Positions 27,550 to 35,660 of a stretch of 64,000 nucleotides of DNA are shown piece after piece (within the stretch, counting starts at the first letter, position 1; every line of letters begins with the position of its first letter). This DNA comes from Calothrix sp. PCC 7716 (lineage in GTDB: Bacteria > Cyanobacteriota > Cyanobacteriia > Cyanobacteriales > Nostocaceae), in contig NZ_AP025018.1 in assembly GCF_019977735.1 (NCBI RefSeq), positions 4,154,001 through 4,218,000 of the forward strand, read 5' to 3'. The notes under the pieces were generated by a model that had not been told where the DNA came from, did not search any database, and saw only the letters and a program-made list of their open reading frames with translations. A program made the translations under genes and the position numbers.

Positions 27550-27564
27550 CAGGAATATATCCAA

Positions 27565-28617
27565 ATGAAAAATCAAATGAAAAAAGTTTCTATTATTGTT
27601 CCAGTTTACAAAGCCGAAAAATATATAGCTGCTACCGTGCAATCGGTTCTTGAGCAAACTTACAAAAATTTTGAACTCCTAATTATTGACGATGGTTCTC
27701 CTGACCGAAGTATAGAAATTTGTCGGCAATTCACAGACCCTAGAATTAAAATTATACGTCAACAGAATCGCGGACTACCCGGAGCAAGGAACACAGGTAT
27801 TCGACATGCAACTGGAGAATATTTAACTTTTTTAGATGCTGATGACCTGTGGTTGCCCGAAAAACTAGAAAAACACGTAACTCATCTAGAAAATGCCCCA
27901 AAAGTCGGAGTTAGTTTTAGTCGCTCTGCTTTTATTGATGAAAATGGACAACACTTGGGTATCTATCAATTACCATTACTCACAGATATCACTCCATCTT
28001 TAGTTCTTTGCCGAAACCCAATTAGTAATGGGTCAGCAGCAGTAATGCGTAAATCAGTTTTAGAAGCGATTAAATTTCAAGATAATCTTTACGGTACTGT
28101 AGAAGATTTTTATTTTGATGAACATTTTCGCCGCTCAGAGGATATAGAATGTTGGATACGTATTTCTGTTCAGACTAATTGGCTTTTGGAAGGAATTCCT
28201 GAAGCGTTGACATTGTATCGAGTAACTTCAAGCGGTTTATCAGCTAATTTACTTGAACAATTAGACTCTTGGGAAAAGGTGATTTCCAAAGCTAGCTCAT
28301 ACGCACCAGAACTAGTTGATAAATGGGGAACACTAGCCAGAGCATATCAGTTAAGATATTTAGCTCGCAAAGCAGTTAGTCTTCAAGATGCTTCAATGGC
28401 TGTAGAATTCGTTAATGAAGCTTTATCTACAAACTGGCGTATCATCGTTTACGAACCACGTCGTACCCTTTTAACCTTAGTCGCTGCCTACCTCATTTTT
28501 CTTCTGCCTCAGTCTCTCTACAAATCAATTGAAGCTTTTGCACTCAAGAAAACAGGAGCTACCCAAAGGCGCCGCATCACCCAAGATATAATCACACAAA
28601 ATGTTGCATCAATCTAA
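27565..28617 (+). CDS. GT2 glycosyltransferase (second of a tandem pair)
   Basis: A 350-residue paralogue of the preceding gene, 15 bp downstream. The start may be at 27565 or at the in-frame ATG at 27577, which aligns with the paralogue. Motifs: VSIIVPVYKAEKYIAATVQS, LLIIDDGSPDRS (intact Asp pair), TFLDADDLW (metal site) and RSEDIECWIRI (catalytic base). The intact IDDGS box suggests this copy keeps the ancestral specificity while the first has drifted. It is the last gene of the block before a 525-bp gap. Confidence 0.9.
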   Translation: MKNQMKKVSIIVPVYKAEKYIAATVQSVLEQTYKNFELLIIDDGSPDRSIEICRQFTDPRIKIIRQQNRGLPGARNTGIRHATGEYLTFLDADDLWLPEKLEKHVTHLENAPKVGVSFSRSAFIDENGQHLGIYQLPLLTDITPSLVLCRNPISNGSAAVMRKSVLEAIKFQDNLYGTVEDFYFDEHFRRSEDIECWIRISVQTNWLLEGIPEALTLYRVTSSGLSANLLEQLDSWEKVISKASSYAPELVDKWGTLARAYQLRYLARKAVSLQDASMAVEFVNEALSTNWRIIVYEPRRTLLTLVAAYLIFLLPQSLYKSIEAFALKKTGATQRRRITQDIITQNVASI

Positions 28618-29142
28618 ATTAATGATTGTACATTACCAATCGGCGCCTTAGACTCTTTACAAAAGTGGTCAGGGTGCTTTTAGTATAGGCGAAAACTAGG
28701 ATAATGCTGTTTTAGTATAAGTAATTATGATGAATAGGCTTTGTTTATCTTGATTAAAAAATACCGTAACGTATCCCTGGCAACGAGTACAGCTTCATTT
28801 TAGTTGAATATACTTTTATCAACAATTAATATAGATTATGAGTGTTGTTTAATACTAATAAATTATTCATCCGCAAATATAATGGTATATAATATTACAT
28901 TATACTTGGCATAAATTCGCTTATCAGGCGCCTACAGCGTTTTATAGATAAAATAAATTCGATATATTGAGTATAAATGTAGAAAAGTAAAAGAAATAGA
29001 ATATTTTCATAAAAAGATAAATGGTAAATATTTATACTTATAAACCAAGATAAAAAGCGGTAGCAAGAATCTGTGTAGCTTTTGAGACCAAGGTTGACAA
29101 AAGATTTTTTACTTGCAATAGTGATATGAAGAATTTAGCAAT
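28618..29142. other. AT-rich intergenic region
   Basis: 525 bp, strongly AT-rich, without a convincing gene on either strand. Two GGCGCC hexamers (about 28641 and 28928) stand out. I see no clear terminator after the last glycosyltransferase and no promoter I would defend. Confidence 0.6.
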
Positions 29143-30708
29143 GTGTGCCAACTGTTTGACATCGCCTATGTAAGCTTACGGATTGGTAGAGTTGTGTTAA
29201 TTATTAATCTTTTTCATTCACTAACCAAAACTATCTCAAAAAGTCATTTATTCGCGCCTTTGTACACTAGCTTTTTAGTGTTGGTGTTATTAATCTTAGG
29301 GCAGCAAGGCTTTAACATCTGGGTAGAAAACCTTAATTATCAAGCGTCTGATTGGAAAACTCATAGCTTGATAGTACAGCATGAAGGGGAACGCCTATTA
29401 AATGCTGTAATAGATGAGCAAACAGCGATTTCTTTATATTACACTCACCAACAGTTGATTATAGAAAATTATGGTGAAAGTAGCTTCGCCTTTCGCGACA
29501 GCTTTAATAAACTATACGATTTAATGGAGGATAACCCTACTCAACTTCAAGAACTTAATAAAATTAAACATTTACATAACCACTGGCTTTTTAAGTTTAA
29601 CCAGAAAATGTTTTCTAATTATGTCAGTAGCTACCACATGACAGGAGGTACTTTATTCAGTTACTTGTGCAGTGAAATTAACGTTTTAATTAAGCGTGAG
29701 GAAATACTTTTAATAGAACGCACAAACAGTTTACAGCAATTAAACCACGTCAAGACTGTTATAAACATTTTCAGCACAGTGATGATTATAACGGGAGCTG
29801 TTTTAAACCTTCAGCGTTTGTATCGACGAGCAGAAATTCCTTTACAGCAGTTGACAGAAACAGGCAAACTTTGGCGCCAAGGTCAAATGTCAGTTCAGGT
29901 TGACTATTCATCACAAGACGAAATCGGTCAATTAGCTGTAGTTTTAGATGGAATGGCAGATGAAACTCGTCACCGTCAGGAACGCATTGAGGTACGTAAC
30001 CAACAGCTTGAGGATATGATTGGCGCCCTTTCTCATGACTTGCGTACTCCACTGCTTGCGACTCGTACCACCTTAGATGGAATGATTAAAGGAGCCTTTG
30101 GTACGGTCTCGGAAACTTGGAAAGAAATATTTGAACAGTACCGCGAAGCTAACGAGGATATTCTCAAACTTGTGGAAGTCCTTTTAGATGTCTCGCGCTA
30201 TGAATCTGGACGTGGCGCCTATTTAAACTACGACCCCCTTGACTGGGAAAAGATTTTTGTCAAAGTAATAGCTCAAATTAAAGCTTCTTCAAAGTGTGAA
30301 TTAAAGTTCACATTAGAAATATCTCAATCACTGCCAACCGTTTACGGTGATGAGTTAGAAATTCAACGAGTCGTGCAAAACCTAATTGATAACGCTGTGC
30401 GAGCTAGTTTACCATTATCGGAAATCTCACTTGGGGCAAAAAGCTTTGGGGAACAAGTACAGGTATACGTGCGCGATAAGGGTTCAGGAATTGCACCACA
30501 AGAGAAGGAGCGACTTTTTCACCGCTTTATTCAGGGAAAAGGTCGGCATGGCAAAGCAGGACTTGGGTTGTACTTGTGTCGTCAAATAATTGAATCTCAC
30601 TCTGGCACTATTGGGGTGGAAAGTTCGCCTGGAGAGGGTAGCACCTTTTGGTTCACCCTCCCAGTTGATAGAAGTAAAGCCTGGTTCCATCATCTGAAAG
30701 AAATGTAG
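29143..30708 (+). CDS. Membrane sensor histidine kinase
   Basis: About 521 residues from a GTG at 29143; a GTG at 29194 is an alternative. A first membrane helix (LFAPLYTSFLVLVLLILGQQ) is followed by a helical periplasmic sensor of the CHASE3 type (to about residue 200), a second helix (TVINIFSTVMIITGAVL), a HAMP linker (PLQQLTETGKLWRQGQ), the HisKA box with phospho-His near residue 297 (ALSHDLRTPL), and an ATPase domain (NLIDNAVRAS, RDKGSGIAP, GLGLYLC, GEGSTFWF). It is followed after 8 bp by a NarL-type regulator, its likely partner. Its place next to the polysaccharide cluster suggests, but does not prove, control of it. Confidence 0.9.
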   Translation: MCQLFDIAYVSLRIGRVVLIINLFHSLTKTISKSHLFAPLYTSFLVLVLLILGQQGFNIWVENLNYQASDWKTHSLIVQHEGERLLNAVIDEQTAISLYYTHQQLIIENYGESSFAFRDSFNKLYDLMEDNPTQLQELNKIKHLHNHWLFKFNQKMFSNYVSSYHMTGGTLFSYLCSEINVLIKREEILLIERTNSLQQLNHVKTVINIFSTVMIITGAVLNLQRLYRRAEIPLQQLTETGKLWRQGQMSVQVDYSSQDEIGQLAVVLDGMADETRHRQERIEVRNQQLEDMIGALSHDLRTPLLATRTTLDGMIKGAFGTVSETWKEIFEQYREANEDILKLVEVLLDVSRYESGRGAYLNYDPLDWEKIFVKVIAQIKASSKCELKFTLEISQSLPTVYGDELEIQRVVQNLIDNAVRASLPLSEISLGAKSFGEQVQVYVRDKGSGIAPQEKERLFHRFIQGKGRHGKAGLGLYLCRQIIESHSGTIGVESSPGEGSTFWFTLPVDRSKAWFHHLKEM

Positions 30709-30716
30709 GAGGCATC

Positions 30717-31391
30717 ATGACCACTGTAAAAGATGAAAAGAAAACTTTGCGGATTTTATTAGTCGATGACCATGCTTTAATTCGTCGAGGAATGAAAGGT
30801 CAATTTACCCTTGAACCTGGCTTTACTGTGGTTGGAGAAGCTTCGGACGGCGCCCAGGCTATTGAATTAGCAACTCAACTCGAACCAGATGTAGTATTGA
30901 TGGACATTGAGATGCCAGTCATGGATGGAATTACAGCTACCCAGCAAATAAAAAGCAGGCACCCTGAAACTCGTATTTTAGCGTTGAGTGCATTTGGCAA
31001 AGATACCCAGGTGATGGGTATGCTCGCAGCAGGTGCAGATGGTTATTGCCTTAAAAGCATTGAATGGGAACAACTTATCGCTGTAATTCAATTAATTCAA
31101 ATGGGTGGTGCTTATTTAGACCCACAAATAGCCCAACAAGTCGCTCGAATGCTCAACAAAAGCGTTGACACAGAAACTTCCTCTTCAGAAATTCAACAAC
31201 CAGTTCTTAGTAATCGTGAGCGCGAAATTCTTAAACTTATTGCTAAAGGATATTCAAACCAGCAGATTGCCGATAATCTTTACCTTTCGCTAGGAACCGT
31301 CAAGTCTTATGTACGTATGGTTCTCAACAAACTTAGCGTAGATGACCGCGTTCAGGCAGCAGCTTTAGCAGTGCGCGAAGGTTTAATTTAA
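30717..31391 (+). CDS. NarL/LuxR-type response regulator
   Basis: A 224-residue regulator. The receiver domain has the acidic pair VDDH (17-19), phospho-Asp D63 (VVLMDIEMP), a Ser (LALSAFG) and Lys (YCLKS). The C-terminal LuxR-type helix-turn-helix (LSNREREILKLIAKGYSNQQIADNLYLSLGTVKSYV, residues about 155-200) binds DNA. A ribosome site (AGGAGGC) overlaps the gap to the kinase gene, and the pair must be cotranscribed. The 3' end overlaps the convergent gene by 9 bp. Confidence 0.93.
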   Translation: MTTVKDEKKTLRILLVDDHALIRRGMKGQFTLEPGFTVVGEASDGAQAIELATQLEPDVVLMDIEMPVMDGITATQQIKSRHPETRILALSAFGKDTQVMGMLAAGADGYCLKSIEWEQLIAVIQLIQMGGAYLDPQIAQQVARMLNKSVDTETSSSEIQQPVLSNREREILKLIAKGYSNQQIADNLYLSLGTVKSYVRMVLNKLSVDDRVQAAALAVREGLI

Positions 31392-31679
31392 AGTTTGAAG
31401 AGCTTTTTGCACACAAATATACAATTCTTCTAATTCTTGCCCCTCCGAGATTTTCTGTTCTGACCAAAAAATGTAACGTTGATGTATCTGACAAAGTTGA
31501 AATTTCTCAGGTATAGGTAGACATAATACCACGACATGAGGGGCAAACAGAGTTATATCATCAACAACGGGAATACCATAGTAAGGAAAAACTTCTAAAT
31601 TCTTTTTCAAGCAGTAGCTGCTAACACGTTGCACGGTAGTCACATTACTACCAATAACCATAATACGATGCCTTTCCAT
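31383..31679 (-). CDS. Small receiver-like protein of unknown function
   Basis: A 98-residue protein, convergent with the response regulator and overlapping its stop by 9 bp. HRIMVIGSNVTTVQRVSSYCL followed by APHVVVLCLPIPEKF has the strand-helix rhythm of a receiver or Rossmann domain, but the phospho-Asp position is hydrophobic, so it could not be phosphorylated in the normal way. I recognise the style from cyanobacteria (FPYYGIPVVDD) but cannot name a family. Confidence 0.6.
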   Translation of the reverse strand: MERHRIMVIGSNVTTVQRVSSYCLKKNLEVFPYYGIPVVDDITLFAPHVVVLCLPIPEKFQLCQIHQRYIFWSEQKISEGQELEELYICVQKALQTLN

Positions 31680-32023
31680 AGCAGCTACAAGTTAATTCAA
31701 TAATTTTTAATGACATCGTAGAGACGCGATTAATCGCGTCTCTACAAATCGCGTCTCTACAAATAATGTGGTGTCGTCGTAATCGCATCTATTTATCTAT
31801 TTATAGATGATGACATTATGGAGTTAAAACTATTTACACACTACTACCAAGTGGATAGCTACATGGACAATTTTATCTTGCCATGAGGATGCTTTAAACC
31901 TGAGCTTGTGAATAGTCATTAGATAGTATTTTTCACTGTTATTAAAAGAGCAAACTATACAAAGACTTACGTGAATAAACAGGGTTTATCACTAGCTTCA
32001 AATTAGCTTCAAATTATATATAT
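31680..32023. other. Intergenic region with a 28-bp perfect palindrome and a shared upstream element
   Basis: 31718-31745 is a perfect palindrome whose left half is GTAGAGACGCGATT; its right half is repeated once more at 31746-31760. The right part of the gap (31847-31975) is the second copy of the element seen upstream of the chain-length gene. Two copies of AGCTTCAAATTA lie close to the next gene. Confidence 0.8.
31847..31975 (+). promoter_or_regulatory. Shared upstream element, copy B
   Basis: CCAAGTGGATAG (31847-31858), CATTAGATAGTATTT (from 31917), CACTGTT (31934) and ACTATAC (31954) match copy A at 20369 in order; AGATAG to ACTATAC is again 33 bp, while the first box lies 11 bp (one helical turn) farther away. 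The possible -10 box is TATACA at 31957. Confidence 0.6.
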
Positions 32024-32782
32024 ATGGCAGACAGAGTTAGTTTTCTGAACATCAATTTTGATCGGATGCCCGAATCTGAAGCAATCGAAGTACTATTAGC
32101 GCGGTTACTCAAGCGGCAAGGTGGTCGTGTATATTATGGCAACGCGCATACTATGGTAACTGCTGCCAGAAACCCAGCACTCGCACAAGCATTGGAGCAA
32201 GGTGATTTGTTACTTGCAGACGGAAGTGGAGTTCGCTGGGGTAGTGCCTTTTTGGGTACACCGCTAGTGCATAATCTCAATGGCACCGACTTAGTTCCAT
32301 CTCTGTGCAAAAACGGCGCCGCCAAAAATCTATCAATATATCTTCTTGGCGCCAAGCCGAACGTAGCTTCCATAGCAGCAGCAAACCTAAAAAAAGCTTA
32401 TCCTGGCTTAATAATTGCAGGAACTCAGCACGGGTATTTCTCTGACTCAGAAACCCCACAAATATTAGAAGCAATTAGGGTAGCTCGTCCACATCTACTG
32501 TTAGTAGCAATGGGCGTACCATTACAAGAAATTTGGATTGACCAACACGCAAATCTCCTGCCTGGAATTACTTGTATGGGTGTTGGAGGTCTATTTGATT
32601 TTGTCGCTCTTCGTATAGCTCGCGCACCATACTTCATTCGTGTGATTGGTATGGAATGGTTGTGGCGCCTAGCAATGGAACCAAACCGAATGTGGCGCCG
32701 CTACATCATAGGTAATCTTGTCTTCTTAAGTTTAGTGCTATCTTTCGCCTCCACTTTAAACCAAGGCGAACAAACAACCTAA
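32024..32782 (+). CDS. WecG/TagA/CpsF-family glycosyltransferase (GT26)
   Basis: A 252-residue GT26 enzyme. YYGNAHTMVTAARNPALAQAL, LLLADGSGVRWGSAFLGTPL with the conserved Asp, NLNGTDLVPSLC, IYLLGAKPNVASIAAANLKK, LLLVAMGVPLQEIWI and MGVGGLFDFVAL follow the family order. These enzymes add the second sugar (often ManNAc or glucose) to a polyprenyl-diphosphate-linked primer. It likely belongs to the polysaccharide pathway 4 kb upstream, supported by the shared upstream element. The C-terminal part (MEWLWRLAMEPNRMWRRY) is the usual membrane-contacting tail. Confidence 0.93.
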   Translation: MADRVSFLNINFDRMPESEAIEVLLARLLKRQGGRVYYGNAHTMVTAARNPALAQALEQGDLLLADGSGVRWGSAFLGTPLVHNLNGTDLVPSLCKNGAAKNLSIYLLGAKPNVASIAAANLKKAYPGLIIAGTQHGYFSDSETPQILEAIRVARPHLLLVAMGVPLQEIWIDQHANLLPGITCMGVGGLFDFVALRIARAPYFIRVIGMEWLWRLAMEPNRMWRRYIIGNLVFLSLVLSFASTLNQGEQTT

Positions 32783-32828
32783 AAACACAAAACTTAAAAA
32801 TTCTAAAAATTACATGGCTCAATTTAAC

Positions 32829-32856
32829 TCTTGTGGAGCGGGCATCCTTGCCCGCC
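32829..32856. repeat. GGGCATCCTTGCCC palindrome
   Basis: The unit TTGTGGAGCGGGCATCCTTG followed by CCCGCC lies behind the GT26 gene and can form a GCGGGCA/TGCCCGC-like hairpin. Related copies occur at 43604-43632 and 58137-58164, with a degenerate one near 38480. It may act as terminator here. Confidence 0.75.
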
Positions 32857-32891
32857 TTTGATATGAATTGTGGGATGGGCGCCAAAATTAA

Positions 32892-33494
32892 TTATTCATC
32901 TTTTAATCCTAAACTCAAAATGCCCAGAATCTTACCAACTTGGTTTATGAAGTATTCGTTTAAATCAACTTCTATTGTTTGCTCTTGAAGTCGCATAAAC
33001 TTCCAGCTACTTCCAGTAGTTACGGCGCCAAGTATTGTACTAACAGATTTTCCTTTGCGTTGATTAAAAATTTGAGCAGCTATCATTTCCGCCATACACT
33101 GCCCTAAACCTGATTCTATATTTTCATTCTTCGCTTCTACTATTGTAATTACAGGTGATGTAATAACTAATTGTTCTGGCGAACTACTAATTAAATAATC
33201 ACAAAAGCCATTAAGACCTTTTTCAACATCTACTGTAAAGTCTCTTCCTGAAAATAAACTTGATTTTTGAGGATATAAACGTTTTAATTCTAACAAAATT
33301 GGTGTAATCACCATTTCTGAACGCGATTTTTCAGAATTAATAGCTAAAGCAATAGGTGTATTAAAACGTAAAGTTTCTGCAAGAAAATCACTATAGCTTA
33401 TCTCCTGCACAGTAGCAAATGTACCAACGCTTTCAATTATAGTGATGTTAAAATTGTCTCGAATTGACTCGATATCAAATTGGCTGTAAGGCAT
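32892..33494 (-). CDS. PD-(D/E)XK nuclease-fold protein of unknown role
   Basis: A 200-residue protein. GFCDYLISSS (Asp 99) followed 20 residues later by ITIVEAKNE (Glu 120, Lys 122) is a D...ExK nuclease core, and GLGQCMAEMIAAQIF with Gln 132 is the helix that commonly follows. The family occurs in cyanobacteria in many copies; relatives are described only as restriction-endonuclease-like. There is no methyltransferase or other defence gene nearby, so I make no claim of restriction activity. DNA or RNA cleavage is possible. Confidence 0.65.
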   Translation of the reverse strand: MPYSQFDIESIRDNFNITIIESVGTFATVQEISYSDFLAETLRFNTPIALAINSEKSRSEMVITPILLELKRLYPQKSSLFSGRDFTVDVEKGLNGFCDYLISSSPEQLVITSPVITIVEAKNENIESGLGQCMAEMIAAQIFNQRKGKSVSTILGAVTTGSSWKFMRLQEQTIEVDLNEYFINQVGKILGILSLGLKDE

Positions 33495-33614
33495 TACTAT
33501 TACCTATCACTATAATTATTAGAATGGTGCGTTACTGCACTAGAATTTTGCGTATTTAGTAGATTGTTCAAGCAGTAACACACCCTACTCAAATCTTTAG
33601 CAGACAATTATGTA

Positions 33615-33803
33615 TTAGCCCATCAATTTAATGATACCTTGATTAACCAGAGACTCTAACTTGTCATCAAGCAATATTTGCTCACGTAGCAACTTCATCT
33701 GTTGATGCGAGAGGATATGTAATCCTGGATGGACAACATAACCTTTTATGTCGATGCTTTGCGGTTGCTTGCTGTCAGTACGGTTGTATGTAATTGAAGG
33801 CAT
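33615..33803 (-). CDS. Small protein of unknown function
   Basis: A 62-residue frame from an ATG. SIDIKGYVVHPGLHILSHQQ reads like a real fold (beta strands), followed by a helix LLREQILLDDKLESLVNQGI. I recognise no family. It is retained because codon use looks coding and there is a CDS-free gap on both sides. Confidence 0.4.
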   Translation of the reverse strand: MPSITYNRTDSKQPQSIDIKGYVVHPGLHILSHQQMKLLREQILLDDKLESLVNQGIIKLMG

Positions 33804-33984
33804 ACTTGCATTGAACCTCTGGGCTTAATATTACCTCCAGTATAGAGCATCTTGACATAACAATTAACTTTTGATATTATTCCTCGATTTTTATGCTATA
33901 GTGAATAAGTATTCTAACCGTTAACGCGGTAAGCATAGCACCATCTTTGGCTAAACCAATTTTATTAATGAGGCTAAGTATAAA

Positions 33985-34194
33985 TTGAAAATTAAAGCGT
34001 TGGATATAAAGGATGGTGACCGCATCATTGCTTACTGTAAGAACAAAAGGCAAATCTGCAAGGTGAAACAAATTTTAGATGCTGGGCAGACCAGTGTCAC
34101 CCTTGCAGTATTCACAACTGAAAATTACCGTGGCTGCTCGGTCTCACACGTAGTCCGGTTTCAATGGGATGCTTTGGTTGAATTAGTAAGTTAG
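33985..34194 (+). CDS. Small conserved-looking protein, TTG start
   Basis: A 69-residue frame starting at a TTG; no ATG is in a better place. IKALDIKDGDRIIAYCKNKRQICKV followed by VTLAVFTTENYRG and VSHVVRFQWDALVELV looks like a small beta-barrel such as an SH3-like fold. The overlapping antisense frame is AT-biased and less protein-like, so I prefer this strand. Function unknown. Confidence 0.5.
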   Translation: MKIKALDIKDGDRIIAYCKNKRQICKVKQILDAGQTSVTLAVFTTENYRGCSVSHVVRFQWDALVELVS

Positions 34195-34233
34195 AAACTC
34201 TTGTTTCTCAACATAAATTAATTATTCGATAAT

Positions 34234-34701
34234 TTACCGCTTTGCATAAGCAACTAACGAAACTCCTAATATAACCATTACTACTCCTGCAATTCTCTCT
34301 GGACTTGCGGGATATTTGGCAAGACCAATGGCGCCATAATTATCGAGAAAAAGTGCCGCTATCATTTGACCTGCAATTGTAAGTCCGAGTGTAAGTGCTG
34401 CCCCAATTTGGGGTGTAGCAAAAATTGTTGACCATACATATAAAGTTCCTAAGCAACCCCCAATCCACATCCACCAAGAGGTTTGGGATAGTGAAGTCCA
34501 AGCTGGAATTGGATATCGCGCGAACAAGCAAATAATAAGTGATGTCAAAGTTCCAGCTAGGTATGAAACGAATGTAACTTGCATCGGTTCACCTATATGG
34601 CGCCTAAGTAGTGTGTTTAGTGCAACCTGAATTGGTAAAATGGCGCCACCAACTAGCGCTGACAACAAATAAATCGTTCTTCCACCCATATTCATACCCA
34701 T
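34234..34701 (-). CDS. YdcZ-family (DUF606) membrane transporter
   Basis: A 155-residue membrane protein with five hydrophobic segments. GGAILPIQVALNTLLRRHIGEP at the start and WWMWIGGCLGTLYVWSTIFATPQIGAALTLGLTIAGQ in the middle are the pattern of the DUF606/YdcZ family, a short branch of the drug/metabolite transporter superfamily. Two ATGs lie at 34701 and 34689. It is divergent from a MarR regulator with palindromes between, so it is probably repressed by it and released by its own substrate. Confidence 0.85.
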   Translation of the reverse strand: MGMNMGGRTIYLLSALVGGAILPIQVALNTLLRRHIGEPMQVTFVSYLAGTLTSLIICLFARYPIPAWTSLSQTSWWMWIGGCLGTLYVWSTIFATPQIGAALTLGLTIAGQMIAALFLDNYGAIGLAKYPASPERIAGVVMVILGVSLVAYAKR

Positions 34702-34714
34702 ACCTTCCTATATA

Positions 34715-34787
34715 ATCTTGACATCAAGATACTTTATATCAAGATTATAGCTTTTATTTTGATGTCAAGATATTTAATATCAAGTTA
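34715..34787. promoter_or_regulatory. MarR-type operator palindromes
   Basis: ATCTTGACATCAAGAT (34715-34730), TTGATGTCAAGAT (34759-34771) and two ATATCAAG half sites (about 34737 and 34778) fill the 107-bp gap between the transporter and regulator genes. TTGA-N2-TCAA palindromes of this size fit a MarR dimer, and their place would block both promoters. Confidence 0.75.
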
Positions 34788-34808
34788 TTTATATAAGCGA
34801 GTGGGATA

Positions 34809-35300
34809 ATGGATTCTGACCCAGTTGATATGATTTTGGCGCAGTGGCATCGTGAACGTCCTGACTTAGATGTTTCGCCAATGGGTGTAATTGGGCGAAT
34901 GGGGCGATTATCCAAGCATTTAGAACGAGCCATCCAAAACACTTTTTCTGAGTTTGGATTGAATTCTGGAGAATTTGACGTGCTAGCGACATTACGTCGT
35001 TCTGGTAAACCTTATCAGCTTTCACCTACACAATTGTTTAATACGTTGATGGTTACATCTGGTACAATGACGCATCGTATTGATTGCTTAGAAAAATCTG
35101 AACTCGTTAGGCGCCTATCTGACCCTAACGACCGTCGGGGAACACTAATTGAACTTACAGAAAAAGGGTTTAATCTAATTGAAAAGGCTGTAGAAGCTCA
35201 TGTAAAAAATGAACATAGTATTCTTGGAATTTTAGATGAGTCAGAACGTCAAGCACTTACAAGCTTACTTCGTAAACTTTTAGTTTCGTTTGAGCAATAG
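34809..35300 (+). CDS. MarR-family transcriptional regulator
   Basis: A 163-residue MarR protein. Helical dimer part (MGRLSKHLERAIQNTFSEFGLNSGEFDVLATL), winged helix (LSPTQLFNTLMVTSGTMTHRIDCLEKSELVRRL, wing DPNDRRGTLIELTEKG) and C-terminal dimer helices are all in the usual order and length. The wing has the DRR motif that contacts DNA. It likely represses itself and the divergent YdcZ-like transporter through the palindromes between them. The ligand is unknown. Confidence 0.93.
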   Translation: MDSDPVDMILAQWHRERPDLDVSPMGVIGRMGRLSKHLERAIQNTFSEFGLNSGEFDVLATLRRSGKPYQLSPTQLFNTLMVTSGTMTHRIDCLEKSELVRRLSDPNDRRGTLIELTEKGFNLIEKAVEAHVKNEHSILGILDESERQALTSLLRKLLVSFEQ

Positions 35301-35660
35301 GTGATAAATAATTGTACGGTACGTTGATGCACTTTAAGTTTGCATTTGTCAAGCTACTTTAGAAGTAAATAATGTAAGCAACACCTTTCAAAAGATAGAA
35401 ATGTGAATCACTCCAAAGTAGTAAATTGTATAAGTGTTGTGCCCAGATGCTGCATAGAATAAGCAATGCCTAAATTAGAGATTGTAATACCTCTTGCAAA
35501 TCAAAGGGTGTCAGGTCAAAATAAAGTTTACCGCTTGTGACATAATATGTACTTTTAATTCTAGGTTTAAGCATTTCTGAAGTTTTGAATCTAAAAGTTA
35601 AGGCAATTACTATCCTGTTTTGCAACTGTAACCACTTGTAACTGGATATTGAGGAAAAAA
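35301..35660. other. Intergenic region without a visible gene
   Basis: 360 bp between the MarR gene and the hybrid kinase. I see no repeat family or hairpin that I would defend. A purine-rich GAGG stretch at 35651-35654 serves the kinase start at 35661. Confidence 0.6.

Noticed and set aside
32892-33803. Restriction-modification system
   Set aside because: Only a nuclease-like fold is present; no methyltransferase or specificity gene is next to it.
33877-34071. 64-codon minus-strand frame
   Set aside because: It overlaps the more protein-like plus-strand frame at 33985, and its composition is that of AT-rich noncoding DNA.
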